64,000 bases of DNA, taken from assembly GCA_965248735.1 (NCBI GenBank), contig OZ252146.1, positions 2,294,001-2,358,000 of the forward strand. Direction: 5' to 3'. The stretch comes from Aldehydirespirator sp965248735 (GTDB lineage Bacteria > Actinomycetota > Acidimicrobiia > Acidimicrobiales > Aldehydirespiratoraceae). The notes below the pieces were generated by a model. That model did not search any database, was not told the DNA's origin, and saw only the letters and a program-made list of their open reading frames with translations. Positions 1 through 8,101 of the stretch are shown piece after piece. Made by a program: the position numbers and the translations under genes. Numbering within the stretch: the first letter of the stretch is position 1; the number at the start of each line of letters is the position of its first letter.

Positions 1-1
1 C

Positions 2-550
2 TATTCGCTGTTCAACATCCAGCTCGATGTGGAGAACGCGAAGCGCTTCTCCATCGGAGTCCGGGACGGACGGCCGACACCGGGAATCGTCCACGCCAAT
101 CTCGCCTCGATCGAGCGTCTGATGCTGGTTGCATCATCGCACGCCCAGACCCTCGACAACCCGCAGTTCCCTCTGTGGCTGTCGCCGGTTCAAGTCCGAT
201 TGCTGCCCATCGACGAACAGCATCTTCGCTCGTGTGACCTCCTCGCAGCTTGGCTCGGCCGTGCCCCGCTTCGCTGCGATGTCGATGATCGGCCGGTCCC
301 GCTTCGTCGTCGTCTCCGGCATGCCGACATTGAGTGGGTGCCCTTCACGGTCTGCATCGGACCAGCGGAGGCCGACCACGAGGGCGATTGGGGTGGGGCT
401 CGACTGAAGGTTCGATCGCGTGACGGTGAGCTGACCGAGATGTCCGGCGCAGAGTTGCGGACGCTCATCTCCGAGCATGGTCAAGGGCTACCGTTCATCC
501 CGCTCGGATACCGCAGAGTGGGGAGCCGAACGCCGCTGTCAGGGGCATAG
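2..550 (+). CDS. thrS: Threonyl-tRNA synthetase, C-terminal part (5' end outside window)
   Basis: Only the last 182 codons are present; the frame is open to the window edge, so the gene starts upstream. The segment begins with YSLFNIQLDVENAKRFSIGV, continues through HANLASIERLMLV and enters the anticodon-binding fold of class II synthetases at FPLWLSPVQVRLLPI. In the family this domain binds the tRNA-Thr anticodon. The motif V(C)IGP followed by LKVRSRDGE fits the end of the HGTP anticodon domain. The tail after it (QGLPFIPLGY) resembles archaeal-type ThrRS more than the common bacterial type, but this cannot be settled without the catalytic domain. It is followed by a 147-bp gap holding a dispersed repeat and then a convergent gene. 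Confidence 0.75.
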   Translation, partial: YSLFNIQLDVENAKRFSIGVRDGRPTPGIVHANLASIERLMLVASSHAQTLDNPQFPLWLSPVQVRLLPIDEQHLRSCDLLAAWLGRAPLRCDVDDRPVPLRRRLRHADIEWVPFTVCIGPAEADHEGDWGGARLKVRSRDGELTEMSGAELRTLISEHGQGLPFIPLGYRRVGSRTPLSGA

Positions 551-598
551 AGGCCGAGCGAACGGGCCGCATTATTCCCACGGGGGCACTGCCGGCGC

Positions 599-652
599 TG
601 AGCGAGGCCGTGGCCCGAGCGGCCCGTGACAGCAGCGAACAAGAGCGGGAGA
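599..652 (+). repeat. Dispersed intergenic repeat, copy 1
   Basis: About 54 bp beginning TGAGCGAGGCCGTGGCCCGA, lying just after the threonyl-tRNA synthetase gene. The reverse complement of 62048-62100 matches it almost base for base, with a short mismatched patch in the middle. It contains GGCCG..CGGCC arms that could pair. Both copies lie at the 3' ends of genes, which resembles REP-like or terminator-associated repeats. Nothing else is seen between 551 and 697. Confidence 0.6.
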
Positions 653-697
653 CACGACGCTTCTCGGCGAGGCGGTGTCAAGCTATCTGCGCTCGCT

Positions 698-2293
698 TTA
701 GGACGAGTGCTGTCGGTGGGGCGTCAGCACCCGTGATCGACTCATTCGGTAGTGTTCGGATAGCGCGCCCGTCGATGCGACCACGAGCAGTGCGATGATC
801 AGAACGACGAACGTCGCCGCCCACAACTCATCGAACCTGAGTTGCGCGGCCGATGTCGCGAGGAGGGCCCCGAGCCCATCGCCGGTGGCCAGCCACTCAG
901 CGAAGACAGCGCCCGAGGCCGCGAAGGGCCCCGCGATTCTGAGGCCGTCACAGAGCCCGACGACGCAGGAGGGGATCACGAGGAACAGCAGCCGGCGAAT
1001 CCGTGAACAGCCGCCGACATTGGCCAGATCATGAAGTGCAGGGGGAATCCCCTCTAGCTCGCGCAACAAGACGAGGTGCAGTGGCAGGAACGTGGTGATG
1101 ACGATGACGGTCGTTTCCAAGGCGAGACCTCGGCCCGCGAGCGATACGGCGAGCGGCACTAGGAGCAGCAGTGGGGTCGCTCTGGCGGCTGAGGCGACAA
1201 GGAGCACCGAGCGTTTCAAGGTAGGCACGGCGGCGGAGATCACAGCCGTGGCCGACGCGACCAGTAGGACGACTGCCATGCCGATGATCACTCGAACGAG
1301 TGTCGTCGCCGTGGCATCGATCACGTTTGATCGGAGTTCGCGGTCGGCGACCGCGGCTCGGAACACGCTGGCAGGCGAGCGGACGACAAGAGAGTCGCCG
1401 ACCGGGAGCGTGACCGCAGCCCAGACGATCAGCAGAATCCCCGCGGAGAGGACAACGGATCCGGGATTGGCCCGCATCGGCTCGTCGTCGCGGCGACCTT
1501 CGATCGGACCGCTCGCATCAATTGTGAGGCTGCCCACAGGCAATTGTCGCCGGAGGAGCGCTGCCACGCTGGCGGCGCCTAGGACGTACAGTGCGCAGTA
1601 TCCCGCAACCGACCATGTCAGAAGAATCCGGGAACTCGTCTGATAGTTCAGGACAAGGACACCGAGTCCCCGGTCCGAGCCGAGAAAGTCTGCGACCAGA
1701 GCGCCCAAGAGGCCAGCGGGCACTGCGACTCGTGAGGCGTCGAGCGCGGCGGACACCAAATGCGGGAGTTCCAGATACCAGAACACCCGCCAGCGTCGTC
1801 CTCCGGAGACTCGGTCGAGCAGGGCCTCCCACTCCCGGTTGCGTTCCGCCGCCGCCATGATCGCCGCGGCCGCAACGAAGGTCGTGGAGACGGCTGCAAG
1901 GAGGATGCGACTGGTGGCCAATGAGAACGTGGACCCGAGTACTGGGCCGAGCAAGACGAATGGCATCGCCTCCAGGCACGCGAGCAGCGGCCGAGCAGAT
2001 GATGAGGTCCCGATGAGAGCTGAGCCGATGCCGATCAGGGCGCCTAGACCAATCCCAATCGCAGTCCCAGCGAGCGCGCCCGCCATGGTCGGCGGCGCGT
2101 GGTGAGCTACGAGCGGCCACGATTCAGCCATCGCGATGGCGAGGTCCCAAGGGAGCGGCAGCCGGTGACCGTCGACGAGGTTCGCCAGGAGCATCCATGT
2201 CGCGAGAACAAGCAGGAGGGCCCGCGTTACCTCCCAGTGCTTCTCGCTCGTCGGCCGCGACTTCACAACTAACCCGTGAAGCCGAGAAGACAC
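698..2293 (-). CDS. ABC transporter permease with two fused permease domains (NitT/TauT type)
   Basis: 531 residues, twice the length of a usual SsuC/TauC/ThiX-like permease. Hydrophobic segments form two blocks, about residues 25-245 and 275-515, separated by a polar linker (SGPIEGRRDDEPMRANPG). Each block has a cytoplasmic EAA-like loop where the ATPase docks: SGGRRWRVFWYLELP in the first and GGCSRIRRLLFLVIP in the second. The protein would therefore supply the whole membrane channel as one chain. Its start overlaps the end of the ATPase gene by about 25 nt, which suggests translational coupling. The substrate is not evident from the permease; the neighbouring binding protein points to a thiamine precursor or a similar small molecule. 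Confidence 0.85.
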   Translation of the reverse strand: MSSRLHGLVVKSRPTSEKHWEVTRALLLVLATWMLLANLVDGHRLPLPWDLAIAMAESWPLVAHHAPPTMAGALAGTAIGIGLGALIGIGSALIGTSSSARPLLACLEAMPFVLLGPVLGSTFSLATSRILLAAVSTTFVAAAAIMAAAERNREWEALLDRVSGGRRWRVFWYLELPHLVSAALDASRVAVPAGLLGALVADFLGSDRGLGVLVLNYQTSSRILLTWSVAGYCALYVLGAASVAALLRRQLPVGSLTIDASGPIEGRRDDEPMRANPGSVVLSAGILLIVWAAVTLPVGDSLVVRSPASVFRAAVADRELRSNVIDATATTLVRVIIGMAVVLLVASATAVISAAVPTLKRSVLLVASAARATPLLLLVPLAVSLAGRGLALETTVIVITTFLPLHLVLLRELEGIPPALHDLANVGGCSRIRRLLFLVIPSCVVGLCDGLRIAGPFAASGAVFAEWLATGDGLGALLATSAAQLRFDELWAATFVVLIIALLVVASTGALSEHYRMSRSRVLTPHRQHSS

Positions 2294-3030
2294 TGGCGCA
2301 CCCGGTTACATGCTTCGTGGAAGCCACCTTGGGTCAGTGTGCTCAAAGTGCGCGGCCGATCCAGGTCTGTGTTCACCTCCGTGTACCTGCATGCGTCGTC
2401 GCCATGGAGCACGAGGATCCGATCAGCCATGAGCACAGCTTCAGTCACGGCGTGGGTCACCATGATCGTCGTGGTGCCTTCAGTCCAGGTCTCCATCTCC
2501 GCGGCTAGAGCTAGTCGCCTGAACTCATCGAGCCACGCAAACGGTTCGTCGAGGAGCAGCAGTTGCGGTTCACCCACCAAGGCCCGAGCCACCGCAACCC
2601 TCTGACGCATGCCGCCCGAGAGCTCTGCGGGCAGCCGACGGCCGATGGTTTGGAGGCCGACTAGTTCGAGCAGCCTTCGAGCACGTTCACGGTCGAAGCC
2701 GTTGACCCGTCGCCGGAGGCGGATCGGCAAGAGCACATTGTCTAGAGCTGACTTCCAGGGGACGAGCGTCGGATCTTGAAAGGCCATGCCGATCTTGCCG
2801 GAACGGGCGACCTCGACTGGATCCTGCCCCGAAAGGAGGATGCGGCCCTCCAGCGGTTCGTGCAGTCCCGCAAGCGCCCGAAGCAACGTCGACTTCCCGA
2901 CGCCCGACGGCCCGACGACCGCAATCTTGGCTCCCTGGGCGGCTCGAAACGTCAGGCGGCGCACTAGCGTGGTCTCGCCGTATCCAAGGGACACGGCTTG
3001 AATGTCGACCGTCGGTGAGCGACGCGACAT
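2269..3030 (-). CDS. ABC transporter ATP-binding protein (NitT/TauT/ThiZ type)
   Basis: 253 residues with all ATPase motifs: Walker A GPSGVGKST near residue 40, Q-loop MAFQDPTLVPWK, signature LSGGMRQR, Walker B LLLLDEPFAWLD and switch histidine in IMVTHAV. It powers import of the ligand captured by the binding protein through the fused permease. The ATG is preceded by AGGA about 5 nt upstream. It sits 7 nt after the binding-protein gene and overlaps the permease gene, so the three form one operon transcribed leftward. The SsuB/TauB/ThiZ subfamilies cannot be told apart from this sequence alone. Confidence 0.9.
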   Translation of the reverse strand: MSRRSPTVDIQAVSLGYGETTLVRRLTFRAAQGAKIAVVGPSGVGKSTLLRALAGLHEPLEGRILLSGQDPVEVARSGKIGMAFQDPTLVPWKSALDNVLLPIRLRRRVNGFDRERARRLLELVGLQTIGRRLPAELSGGMRQRVAVARALVGEPQLLLLDEPFAWLDEFRRLALAAEMETWTEGTTTIMVTHAVTEAVLMADRILVLHGDDACRYTEVNTDLDRPRTLSTLTQGGFHEACNRVRQCLLGFTG

Positions 3031-3037
3031 GCCGATC

Positions 3038-4060
3038 CTAGATTGATTCGAGCACGCTTGTATCGAATAGACTTGGGTCCGCCGCTATTCCAAGAACATC
3101 CAGTGTTTGGAGATTGCTCACGATGGCATCTTCGGACATCGAAAAGAGTCCGAACTCGTCCGTTACCGGTGACACAATCAGTTCTGCCTGGTCGTGGGCC
3201 TCCAGTTTCTGAGTCTCCGGGTCGAGCCCCTCGTTGGCTGCATAGATGTCGATTGTGGCCGCCACCGCGGCGTCGGGATCGCCGATGGCGTCTATCCAAC
3301 CGCGTCGTTCTGCTCGCATGAACCCCCTGATCGCACCGCGTCGAGTGTCTAGATCCTGTTCCCGCGCAATATAGACATTCTCGAATAGGTCGAAGCCGAA
3401 GTCAGCCAGAAGCATCGTTACTGGAGAAGCTCCCTGCGATCGCAGGATATTGGGCTGCGCCGTGAAATAGCCTAACAGGGCATCTACGTCGCCAGTAGTT
3501 AGAGGCTCGACATCGAACTGGATGGGGACTTTCGTCAGGTCAGCCTCGGTGAGTCCGTTGATGACGAGGAACGAGGTAAACGCGAGATCGTTCGTCGGGG
3601 ATACACCAACTACGAGTCCTCTCAAGTCGTCTGGTGTGCGCACCGGCCGGTCCTCAAGCGAGACAATTGTGAACGGGTTCTTCTGGAAACGGGCGCCGAT
3701 GATCCGAAGATCCGCACCCTGCGCTGCAGCTGCCGCTGTAACGTCCGTCGAAGCCATGCCCACAAGCGCGTCGCCCTCAGCGACGATGGCGGGAACGAGA
3801 ACACTCGGCCCGCCGGGTCGCAGAGACACGCTGAGGCCCTCCTCGGCGAAGTAGCCGCGTTGATCGGCGAGGTAGGTGCCAGCGAAGCTAACGGTCTTGA
3901 GCCAAGACAGCTGCACCTTGATTGCCTGAAGGTCTTCTGCGCTTGGCGCGGTATCGGAGTCGCCGGAGCAGGCGGCGAGTGTTGCACCGACAGCGGTTGC
4001 CGCGGTGCTGCCTGCCAGCAAGGCGAGAAGCCGCCGCCGGGTCAGAGTGTGTTGGTGCAC
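3038..4060 (-). CDS. NMT1/THI5-like substrate-binding lipoprotein of the ABC importer
   Basis: About 340 residues. The N-terminus has a twin-arginine-like stretch (TRRRLLALL), a hydrophobic core and a lipobox ending LAAC, so it is probably exported by Tat and lipid-anchored. The mature protein opens with IKVQLSWLKTVSFAGTYLAD and RGYFAEEGLSVSLRPGG, the pattern of the NMT1/THI5 family (ThiY and RibY bind pyrimidine thiamine precursors or riboflavin). A GTG at 4060 has AGGA nine bases upstream and is preferred; a TTG at 4069 is the alternative. The natural upstream region is cut off at 4096 by a duplicated segment, so its native promoter may be lost. No TPP riboswitch is seen. The exact ligand is inferred, not shown. 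Confidence 0.8.
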   Translation of the reverse strand: MHQHTLTRRRLLALLAGSTAATAVGATLAACSGDSDTAPSAEDLQAIKVQLSWLKTVSFAGTYLADQRGYFAEEGLSVSLRPGGPSVLVPAIVAEGDALVGMASTDVTAAAAAQGADLRIIGARFQKNPFTIVSLEDRPVRTPDDLRGLVVGVSPTNDLAFTSFLVINGLTEADLTKVPIQFDVEPLTTGDVDALLGYFTAQPNILRSQGASPVTMLLADFGFDLFENVYIAREQDLDTRRGAIRGFMRAERRGWIDAIGDPDAAVAATIDIYAANEGLDPETQKLEAHDQAELIVSPVTDEFGLFSMSEDAIVSNLQTLDVLGIAADPSLFDTSVLESI

Positions 4061-4095
4061 GGTACTCAATCCTAGCGTTGCCCCGATCGCGCTAC

Positions 4096-4536
4096 GGATG
4101 GCCGGCTCACACTTCAGCGTTGTGCGGGGTGTGCGGTTGGTCGGAACTGCGATGCCGTGCCCGGGCGCACCCGAATCCGAGATCGACGAGCACCATCAGG
4201 ATCGTCACTGCGGTGAGTGCGAGGGTGTAGTCGCCGACGAGACGGTTCCCCCAGTCGACTTGCTCGCTGAACATGTCGCTGAGCATCACGACCACGACCA
4301 TCCGATAAGCGATGCCGATCGAGTCCGAGATCGCGAACGCGGTCCACGACAGGCCCGCGGCTCCAGCTACGGCGCAAGGCACTACACCGCCGAAGAGCAC
4401 GAGCGGCAGGCCCCGCGACTTGACCATGATGGACTCGGACCACGCGACCAGCCTCGTGCTGGCTGGAAACCACCGGCGCCCGCGGTCGAGCAGCTTGGGT
4501 CCGTGCAGTCGGCCCAGATGGAACGCTATGGGGTCG
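4096..4536 (-). pseudogene. Truncated duplicate of the VTT-like membrane-protein gene
   Basis: This 441-bp stretch repeats 6804-7244 with only a handful of substitutions seen (for example GCGACTTG versus GCGTCTTG near 4416). On the minus strand it keeps the last two thirds of the membrane-protein gene, from DPIAFHLGRLHGP to the stop at 4107, but lacks the start. The break at 4536 falls on a solitary IS30 terminal repeat, so the copy probably arose through IS30-related rearrangement. The other end abuts the binding-protein gene. Confidence 0.8.
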
Positions 4537-4558
4537 GCAACCACCACTAGAGCTTGCC
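4536..4558 (-). repeat. Solitary IS30 terminal inverted repeat
   Basis: The minus strand reads GGCAAGCTCTAGTGGTGGTT, the same as the first bases of the IS30 element at 5702, but no transposase is attached. It marks the junction between the duplicated membrane-protein fragment and the hypothetical gene to its right, and supplies the last codons (GKL, stop) of that gene. Confidence 0.75.
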
Positions 4559-5113
4559 CACCCACATGGGCGATATCGGACCCGGTCGGCGGTCGCCAAA
4601 CATCATCCCTGCGAAGGCGAGTCCGTTCCGCGCCGTTGCGAGCAAGTCCTCCAGACTCCGAAGCCCCTCATAATTGTCGAGTTCGTCGGGCACATTTGCT
4701 CGGATCGACTCGATATAGGTATACTCAACATCAGAGGTATCGGCGGTCCACAATCGGCCTGGCTGAGTTGCCTCTCCCTCCGATGCGAGTTGGTGGAGTA
4801 TCTGAAGATCGAGCGTCGTGAGCCACTCTCGCTGCAGATCTCTCACATCTGATACGGTTGCGTGCCCTCTACTAAAGAACTCGTTAAGGACTATTACCTC
4901 TCTCCCCCAGTAACGCTCGTATGCATTGTGGATACCTTGGTCGTCAAGTGTCTCCTTCAGCTTGGCTATTAGCGGTCGCTGCTCGGCCAATGTCGTGGCG
5001 AGATCTTCACTCGAAATATAGCCAGCAACTGCCATCGCAATGGCGTTCAGTGGAGGGATTAAGGCTCCTGCCAAGTCTTCTGCGGCCTTCCTAGCTGATT
5101 TTCTCCCCAACAT
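4547..5113 (-). CDS. Hypothetical protein, 3' end rewritten by an IS end
   Basis: 188 residues from the ATG at 5113, which has AAGGGAC upstream; a GTG at 5167 would add 18 residues. I do not recognise the family. The protein is helical and acidic, with SARKAAEDLAGALIPPLNAI near the start, which could be a short amphipathic or membrane-associated helix. The coding sequence is visibly poorer in G+C than its surroundings, a sign of transfer. The last three residues and the stop codon are read from the solitary IS30 repeat, so the original C-terminus is missing. It lies between mobile-element debris on both sides and has no partner gene. Confidence 0.5.
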   Translation of the reverse strand: MLGRKSARKAAEDLAGALIPPLNAIAMAVAGYISSEDLATTLAEQRPLIAKLKETLDDQGIHNAYERYWGREVIVLNEFFSRGHATVSDVRDLQREWLTTLDLQILHQLASEGEATQPGRLWTADTSDVEYTYIESIRANVPDELDNYEGLRSLEDLLATARNGLAFAGMMFGDRRPGPISPMWVGKL

Positions 5114-5307
5114 AGATGTGTCCCTTACGCTACTGATTGGTTGACATTGAGACGGGTATAGCCGCACCCGCGCCTAGATTGTTCATGTGTCCGTGACCCA
5201 TCCCTGTTCGGCGTAATCACAGCGATATGTTGCGGCCGTTGACCGACGAATAGCGAGCGAATGACTGGAAGCAATTGTCTACGTTCGTCAACTCGCATCG
5301 CACGATT

Positions 5308-5448
5308 CTACTTTGATTCGAATTCCTTCACTTCCCACCCGCACGTGCGACAGTGATAAACGACATATGTACCCATCGGTTCCTCTTTCTCGCTCTTCGC
5401 CCACATGACTACTCCTGGACAACTGTTGCACTTCCGGCCTTTTACCAC
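5308..5448 (-). CDS. Small zinc-ribbon protein (46 aa)
   Basis: A short reading frame starting with GTG at 5448, with GGAG eight bases upstream. It encodes two CxxC pairs, KCNSC near residue 7 and YHCRTCGWE near residue 33, about 22 residues apart, which is a classic zinc-ribbon layout. The C-terminus is WEVKEFESK. The frame is closed by a stop just before the start and another just after the second CxxC. It is AT-rich like the hypothetical gene to its left and may belong to the same transferred segment. The function is unknown; such ribbons bind nucleic acid or proteins. The 5114-5307 stretch between the two genes holds nothing I can identify. Confidence 0.55.
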   Translation of the reverse strand: MVKGRKCNSCPGVVMWAKSEKEEPMGTYVVYHCRTCGWEVKEFESK

Positions 5449-5529
5449 GTCAAACACTCCGTTTCATGTATCGCCGTATGTCCGCAATTCCATAATGACA
5501 GACCTCCACCGGTGGATGCAAGTCGGTCA

Positions 5530-5701
5530 TCATGGCCGATCGCACCCGAAGCATTCGACCCGGCGGAGGTTCACCGTTCGAGGGACGCTTGGTGCGGCGG
5601 CTGGCCCGCCGGCTGGTCGGCGGACGCCCGGGTCATGCCCATCAGCGCGGCGGCCCGACGCTGCGGTCTCGGCTGGCATGTGGTGATGGCGCTGGTGAGA
5701 C
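5530..5701 (+). pseudogene. Decayed N-terminal fragment of an ISL3-like transposase
   Basis: The frame ending ADARVMPISAAARRCGLGWH then VVMALVR resembles the helix-turn-helix that follows the zinc finger in ISL3 transposases (pattern A..LG..W..VM..V). Upstream the homology jumps between frames, so the piece is decayed. The IS30 element is inserted directly after it. Stretches at 6774-6803 and 12400-12425 look like ISL3 right ends and support the assignment. The 5449-5529 stretch is featureless. Confidence 0.4.
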
Positions 5702-6773
5702 GGCAAGCTCTAGTGGTGGTTGCTCGCGAGGGCAGTGTGGCGGTCTTGGGCGTTGTGCCAGTGGTGGAGGCGTCGGGGCATGGTGTTGATGCGGTCCTCT
5801 ATGGCCCACAGTCGGGCTTGGCCGACGTCGAGGTCGGTGCCTTTGGGCAGCCATCTTCGCAGCATGGAGTTGTTCTGCTCGTTGGTCGGCCGCTGCCAGG
5901 GGCTGTGGGGCTCGCAGAAGTACACTTCGAGGCCGGTGTCAGCCTCGATGCGGGGCCAGCGGGCCATCTCGCTGCCCCTGTCCCGGGTCAGCGTCTTGGC
6001 CATGCCCGACGGCACCCGGGCGAACGTTGCGGCCACGGCGGAGGCGACCTTGTCGGCGCTGTAGCCGCCGTGGAGCGCGCCGGGCAGCGTGTAGCGGCTG
6101 GTGCGCTCCACGAGGGTGACCACCGCTGAGCGGTTGCGGGCGCCGATGATCAGATCGCCCTCCCAATGCCCGGCCTCGCAGCGCCCCTCGACAGCGGCGG
6201 GCCGCTCGGCGAGGGACCGGAACTGGCCCAGAGGCCCGCGTTTGGCCTGCTCGCAGCGCCCGCGGCGCTTGCGGCGGCGGCGGCAGCGCACCAGACACCG
6301 CCACGACCCCGCGGCCAGGCCCCGCCCGCCAGCGGGGTCATAGCACGCCGCGTAGATCGTCTCCGCGCACACCCGCCGGCCCGGCGGGCGGCCCTGAGCG
6401 CGCATCAGACCCGCGACGGCGTGGGGCGAGCAGCCCTCAGCGAGCATCTCGGCCACCTCCGCGGCCAGGCCGCTGTCCGCGGCGAGCTTGCACGTCCTCG
6501 GCCTCGCCGCGGCGGCGTCGGCGTCCGCCTGGGCGTCCAAGGCGCTGTATCGGACCCGCTCGCAGCGGGCCGCCTCGCGGCGCACTGTCGACGCGGCCCG
6601 CCCCAGCGTCTGAGCGATCCGCTCAGCGCTGAGCCCCTCGTTCATCATCGCCTCTATCGTCGCGCGCTCCTCGAACGCGAGCCTCTGTGCCATACTGGGC
6701 ACCTCCACCGGTCTGGTTGTTCTGTGACACAGCCATCATGGCTGAACGAGCAACCACCGGTGGAGCTTGCCGA
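5702..6773 (-). mobile_element. IS30-family insertion sequence, complete
   Basis: About 1072 bp bounded by 25-bp inverted repeats that match at 22 positions (left begins GGCAAGCTC, right ends GAGCTTGCC), with one transposase gene filling the interior. It appears to have landed in an ISL3 remnant, pieces of which flank it on both sides. A partial second copy lies at 8478-8755 and a solitary end at 4536. Confidence 0.85.
5710..6693 (-). CDS. IS30-family transposase
   Basis: 327 residues from the ATG at 6693, which has GGAGG about nine bases upstream. The N-terminal helix-turn-helix is visible at RLAFEERATIEAMMNEGLSA and RIAQTLGRAASTVRREAAR. The DDE catalytic core is intact: D in EAGHWEGDLIIG, D in LTRDRGSEMARW, and E in SPWQRPTNEQNNSMLRRW, a hallmark of IS30 enzymes. 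It would cut and join the element ends through a circular intermediate, as known for the family. No frameshift is seen, so it may be active. Confidence 0.92.
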   Translation of the reverse strand: MAQRLAFEERATIEAMMNEGLSAERIAQTLGRAASTVRREAARCERVRYSALDAQADADAAAARPRTCKLAADSGLAAEVAEMLAEGCSPHAVAGLMRAQGRPPGRRVCAETIYAACYDPAGGRGLAAGSWRCLVRCRRRRKRRGRCEQAKRGPLGQFRSLAERPAAVEGRCEAGHWEGDLIIGARNRSAVVTLVERTSRYTLPGALHGGYSADKVASAVAATFARVPSGMAKTLTRDRGSEMARWPRIEADTGLEVYFCEPHSPWQRPTNEQNNSMLRRWLPKGTDLDVGQARLWAIEDRINTMPRRLHHWHNAQDRHTALASNHH

Positions 6774-6803
6774 CCCTTCACTCCACGTTTACGCGCAGGG
6801 CCG
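6774..6803 (+). repeat. ISL3-like right terminus
   Basis: The 30 bp between the IS30 right end and the membrane-protein repeat end in TACGCGCAGGGCC. The same 13 bases end the ISL3-like fragment at 12413-12425, and the preceding bases (CTCCACG versus TCCCACG) are also alike. This is best read as the right inverted repeat of the ISL3 element that IS30 broke. The duplicated segment starts exactly where it ends. Confidence 0.45.
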
Positions 6804-6814
6804 GGATGGCCGGC

Positions 6815-7516
6815 TCACACTTCAGCGTTGTGCGGGGTGTGCGGTTGGTCGGAACTGCGATGCCGTGCCCGGGCGCACCCGAATCCGAGATCGACGAGCA
6901 CCATCAGGATCGTCACTGCGGTGAGTGCGAGGGTGTAGTCGCCGACGAGACGGTTCCCCCAGTCGACTTGCTCGCTGAACATGTCGCTGAGCATCACGAC
7001 CACGACCATCCGATAAGCGATGCCGATCGAGTCCGAGATCGCGAACGCGGTCCACGACAGGCCCGCGGCTCCAGCTACGGCGCAAGGCACTACACCGCCG
7101 AAGAGCACGAGCGGCAGGCCCCGCGTCTTGACCATGATGGACTCGGACCACGCGACCAGCCTCGTGCTGGCTGGAAACCATCGGCGCCAGCGGTCGAGCA
7201 GCTTGGGTCCGTGCAGTCGGCCCAGATGGAACGCTATGGGGTCGCTCAAGGCCATGCCGACGGCTGCGGCGATGACGAAGCGCAGCGGACCGAGGCGCCC
7301 AACCAACAGGACCTGCGTTGTGACGCGTGCGTCCATTATCGCCAACAGCAACGGCATGACCACGAGCATGCCCGGAGCGAGCGCACGGCTCGCGAACCCG
7401 GCTGCGGTATAGGCTGCTAGCGCCACGGCGAGGCTCTGATCCAACACCGCGGGCCGTCGGCCCACTGGGGGGTGTCCGGGTGCGTCGACAACCACCTGAA
7501 TCCCCGGCCGACTCAT
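6815..7516 (-). CDS. VTT/DedA-like integral membrane protein
   Basis: 233 residues from the ATG that overlaps the preceding leucine-rich-repeat gene by four bases (ATGA). Hydrophobic helices lie at roughly residues 30-60, 70-95, 130-150 and 185-215. The centre shows a VTT/DedA-like pattern: GMALSDPIAFHLGRLHGP, then FPASTRLVAWSESIMVKTRG, then a helix with GGVVPCAVAGAAGLSW. Proteins of this superfamily are thought to act in lipid or ion homeostasis; no ligand can be named here. The first 30 residues (VVDAPGHPPVGRRPA) are polar and could precede the true start. Its 3' two thirds are duplicated at 4096-4536. Confidence 0.65.
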   Translation of the reverse strand: MSRPGIQVVVDAPGHPPVGRRPAVLDQSLAVALAAYTAAGFASRALAPGMLVVMPLLLAIMDARVTTQVLLVGRLGPLRFVIAAAVGMALSDPIAFHLGRLHGPKLLDRWRRWFPASTRLVAWSESIMVKTRGLPLVLFGGVVPCAVAGAAGLSWTAFAISDSIGIAYRMVVVVMLSDMFSEQVDWGNRLVGDYTLALTAVTILMVLVDLGFGCARARHRSSDQPHTPHNAEV

Positions 7517-7977
7517 CCGAGCCTTGGGCCGAGTCTGCCGAGTTCGGGCGGCAACGGCCCCGACAGACCGTCACACTGCAAGTGCAGCGTGTAGAGGTCT
7601 GTGAGTTGGCCTAGTTCCGGCGGTATGGGCCCCGACAAACCGTCTTGGCACAGGCTCAGCATGTGGAGGTTTGTGAGTTGGCCGAGTTCCGGCGGTATCT
7701 TCCCTCGCAGGCCGAGGCAATTCAGTTCGATATGCGTTATGTGACCCGTGCGGTTGGTGGTAATGCCGAACCACAGTCCCACCGGTACATGGCCATCCCA
7801 ACTCCAGGTACCGGTTGGCTTCGGCCTGTCCCACCGCCAGTTGGGGCCGCCGGTCGACTTATGAAGTGCCATCAACACAGCCCGCTCACCGTCAGCTTCG
7901 CGCGCCCCGGCATCTGCTGGCAGTTCGGGTGTGGAAGCGTCGAGCACGGCCGGCTTCCCCGAGTCTCCCACGGTCAT
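7513..7977 (-). CDS. Leucine-rich-repeat protein, short
   Basis: About 154 residues from the paired ATGs at 7980/7977. The N-terminal cap is typical of bacterial plant-type LRR proteins: ERAVLMALHKSTGGPNWRW, then WFGITTNRTGHITHIELNCL. Three LRR units follow, each with GxIPPELGQLTxLxxLxL (LRGKIPPELGQLTNLHMLSL, LSGPIPPELGQLTDLYTLHL, LSGPLPPELGRL), and then the protein stops. Family members usually carry many more repeats and a capping domain, so this is probably a 3'-truncated gene. No signal peptide is seen. It is coupled to the membrane-protein gene by an ATGA overlap. Confidence 0.65.
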   Translation of the reverse strand: MTVGDSGKPAVLDASTPELPADAGAREADGERAVLMALHKSTGGPNWRWDRPKPTGTWSWDGHVPVGLWFGITTNRTGHITHIELNCLGLRGKIPPELGQLTNLHMLSLCQDGLSGPIPPELGQLTDLYTLHLQCDGLSGPLPPELGRLGPRLG

Positions 7978-8101
7978 CATAGCGAGGTGGGCGCCACGCT
8001 CATGCGTTGCGGTCTCCTGCCCAGTCGATCTCCTGTGATCGGCCCGACAACACGAGATCGAGTCCACGTGAGAATGCCGCGAGACCGGATCCGCCTGCGA
8101 G

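Noticed and set aside
3038..4100. TPP riboswitch before the binding-protein gene
   Set aside because: No conserved thi-box sequence is present, and the upstream DNA is replaced by a duplicated segment after about 30 bp.
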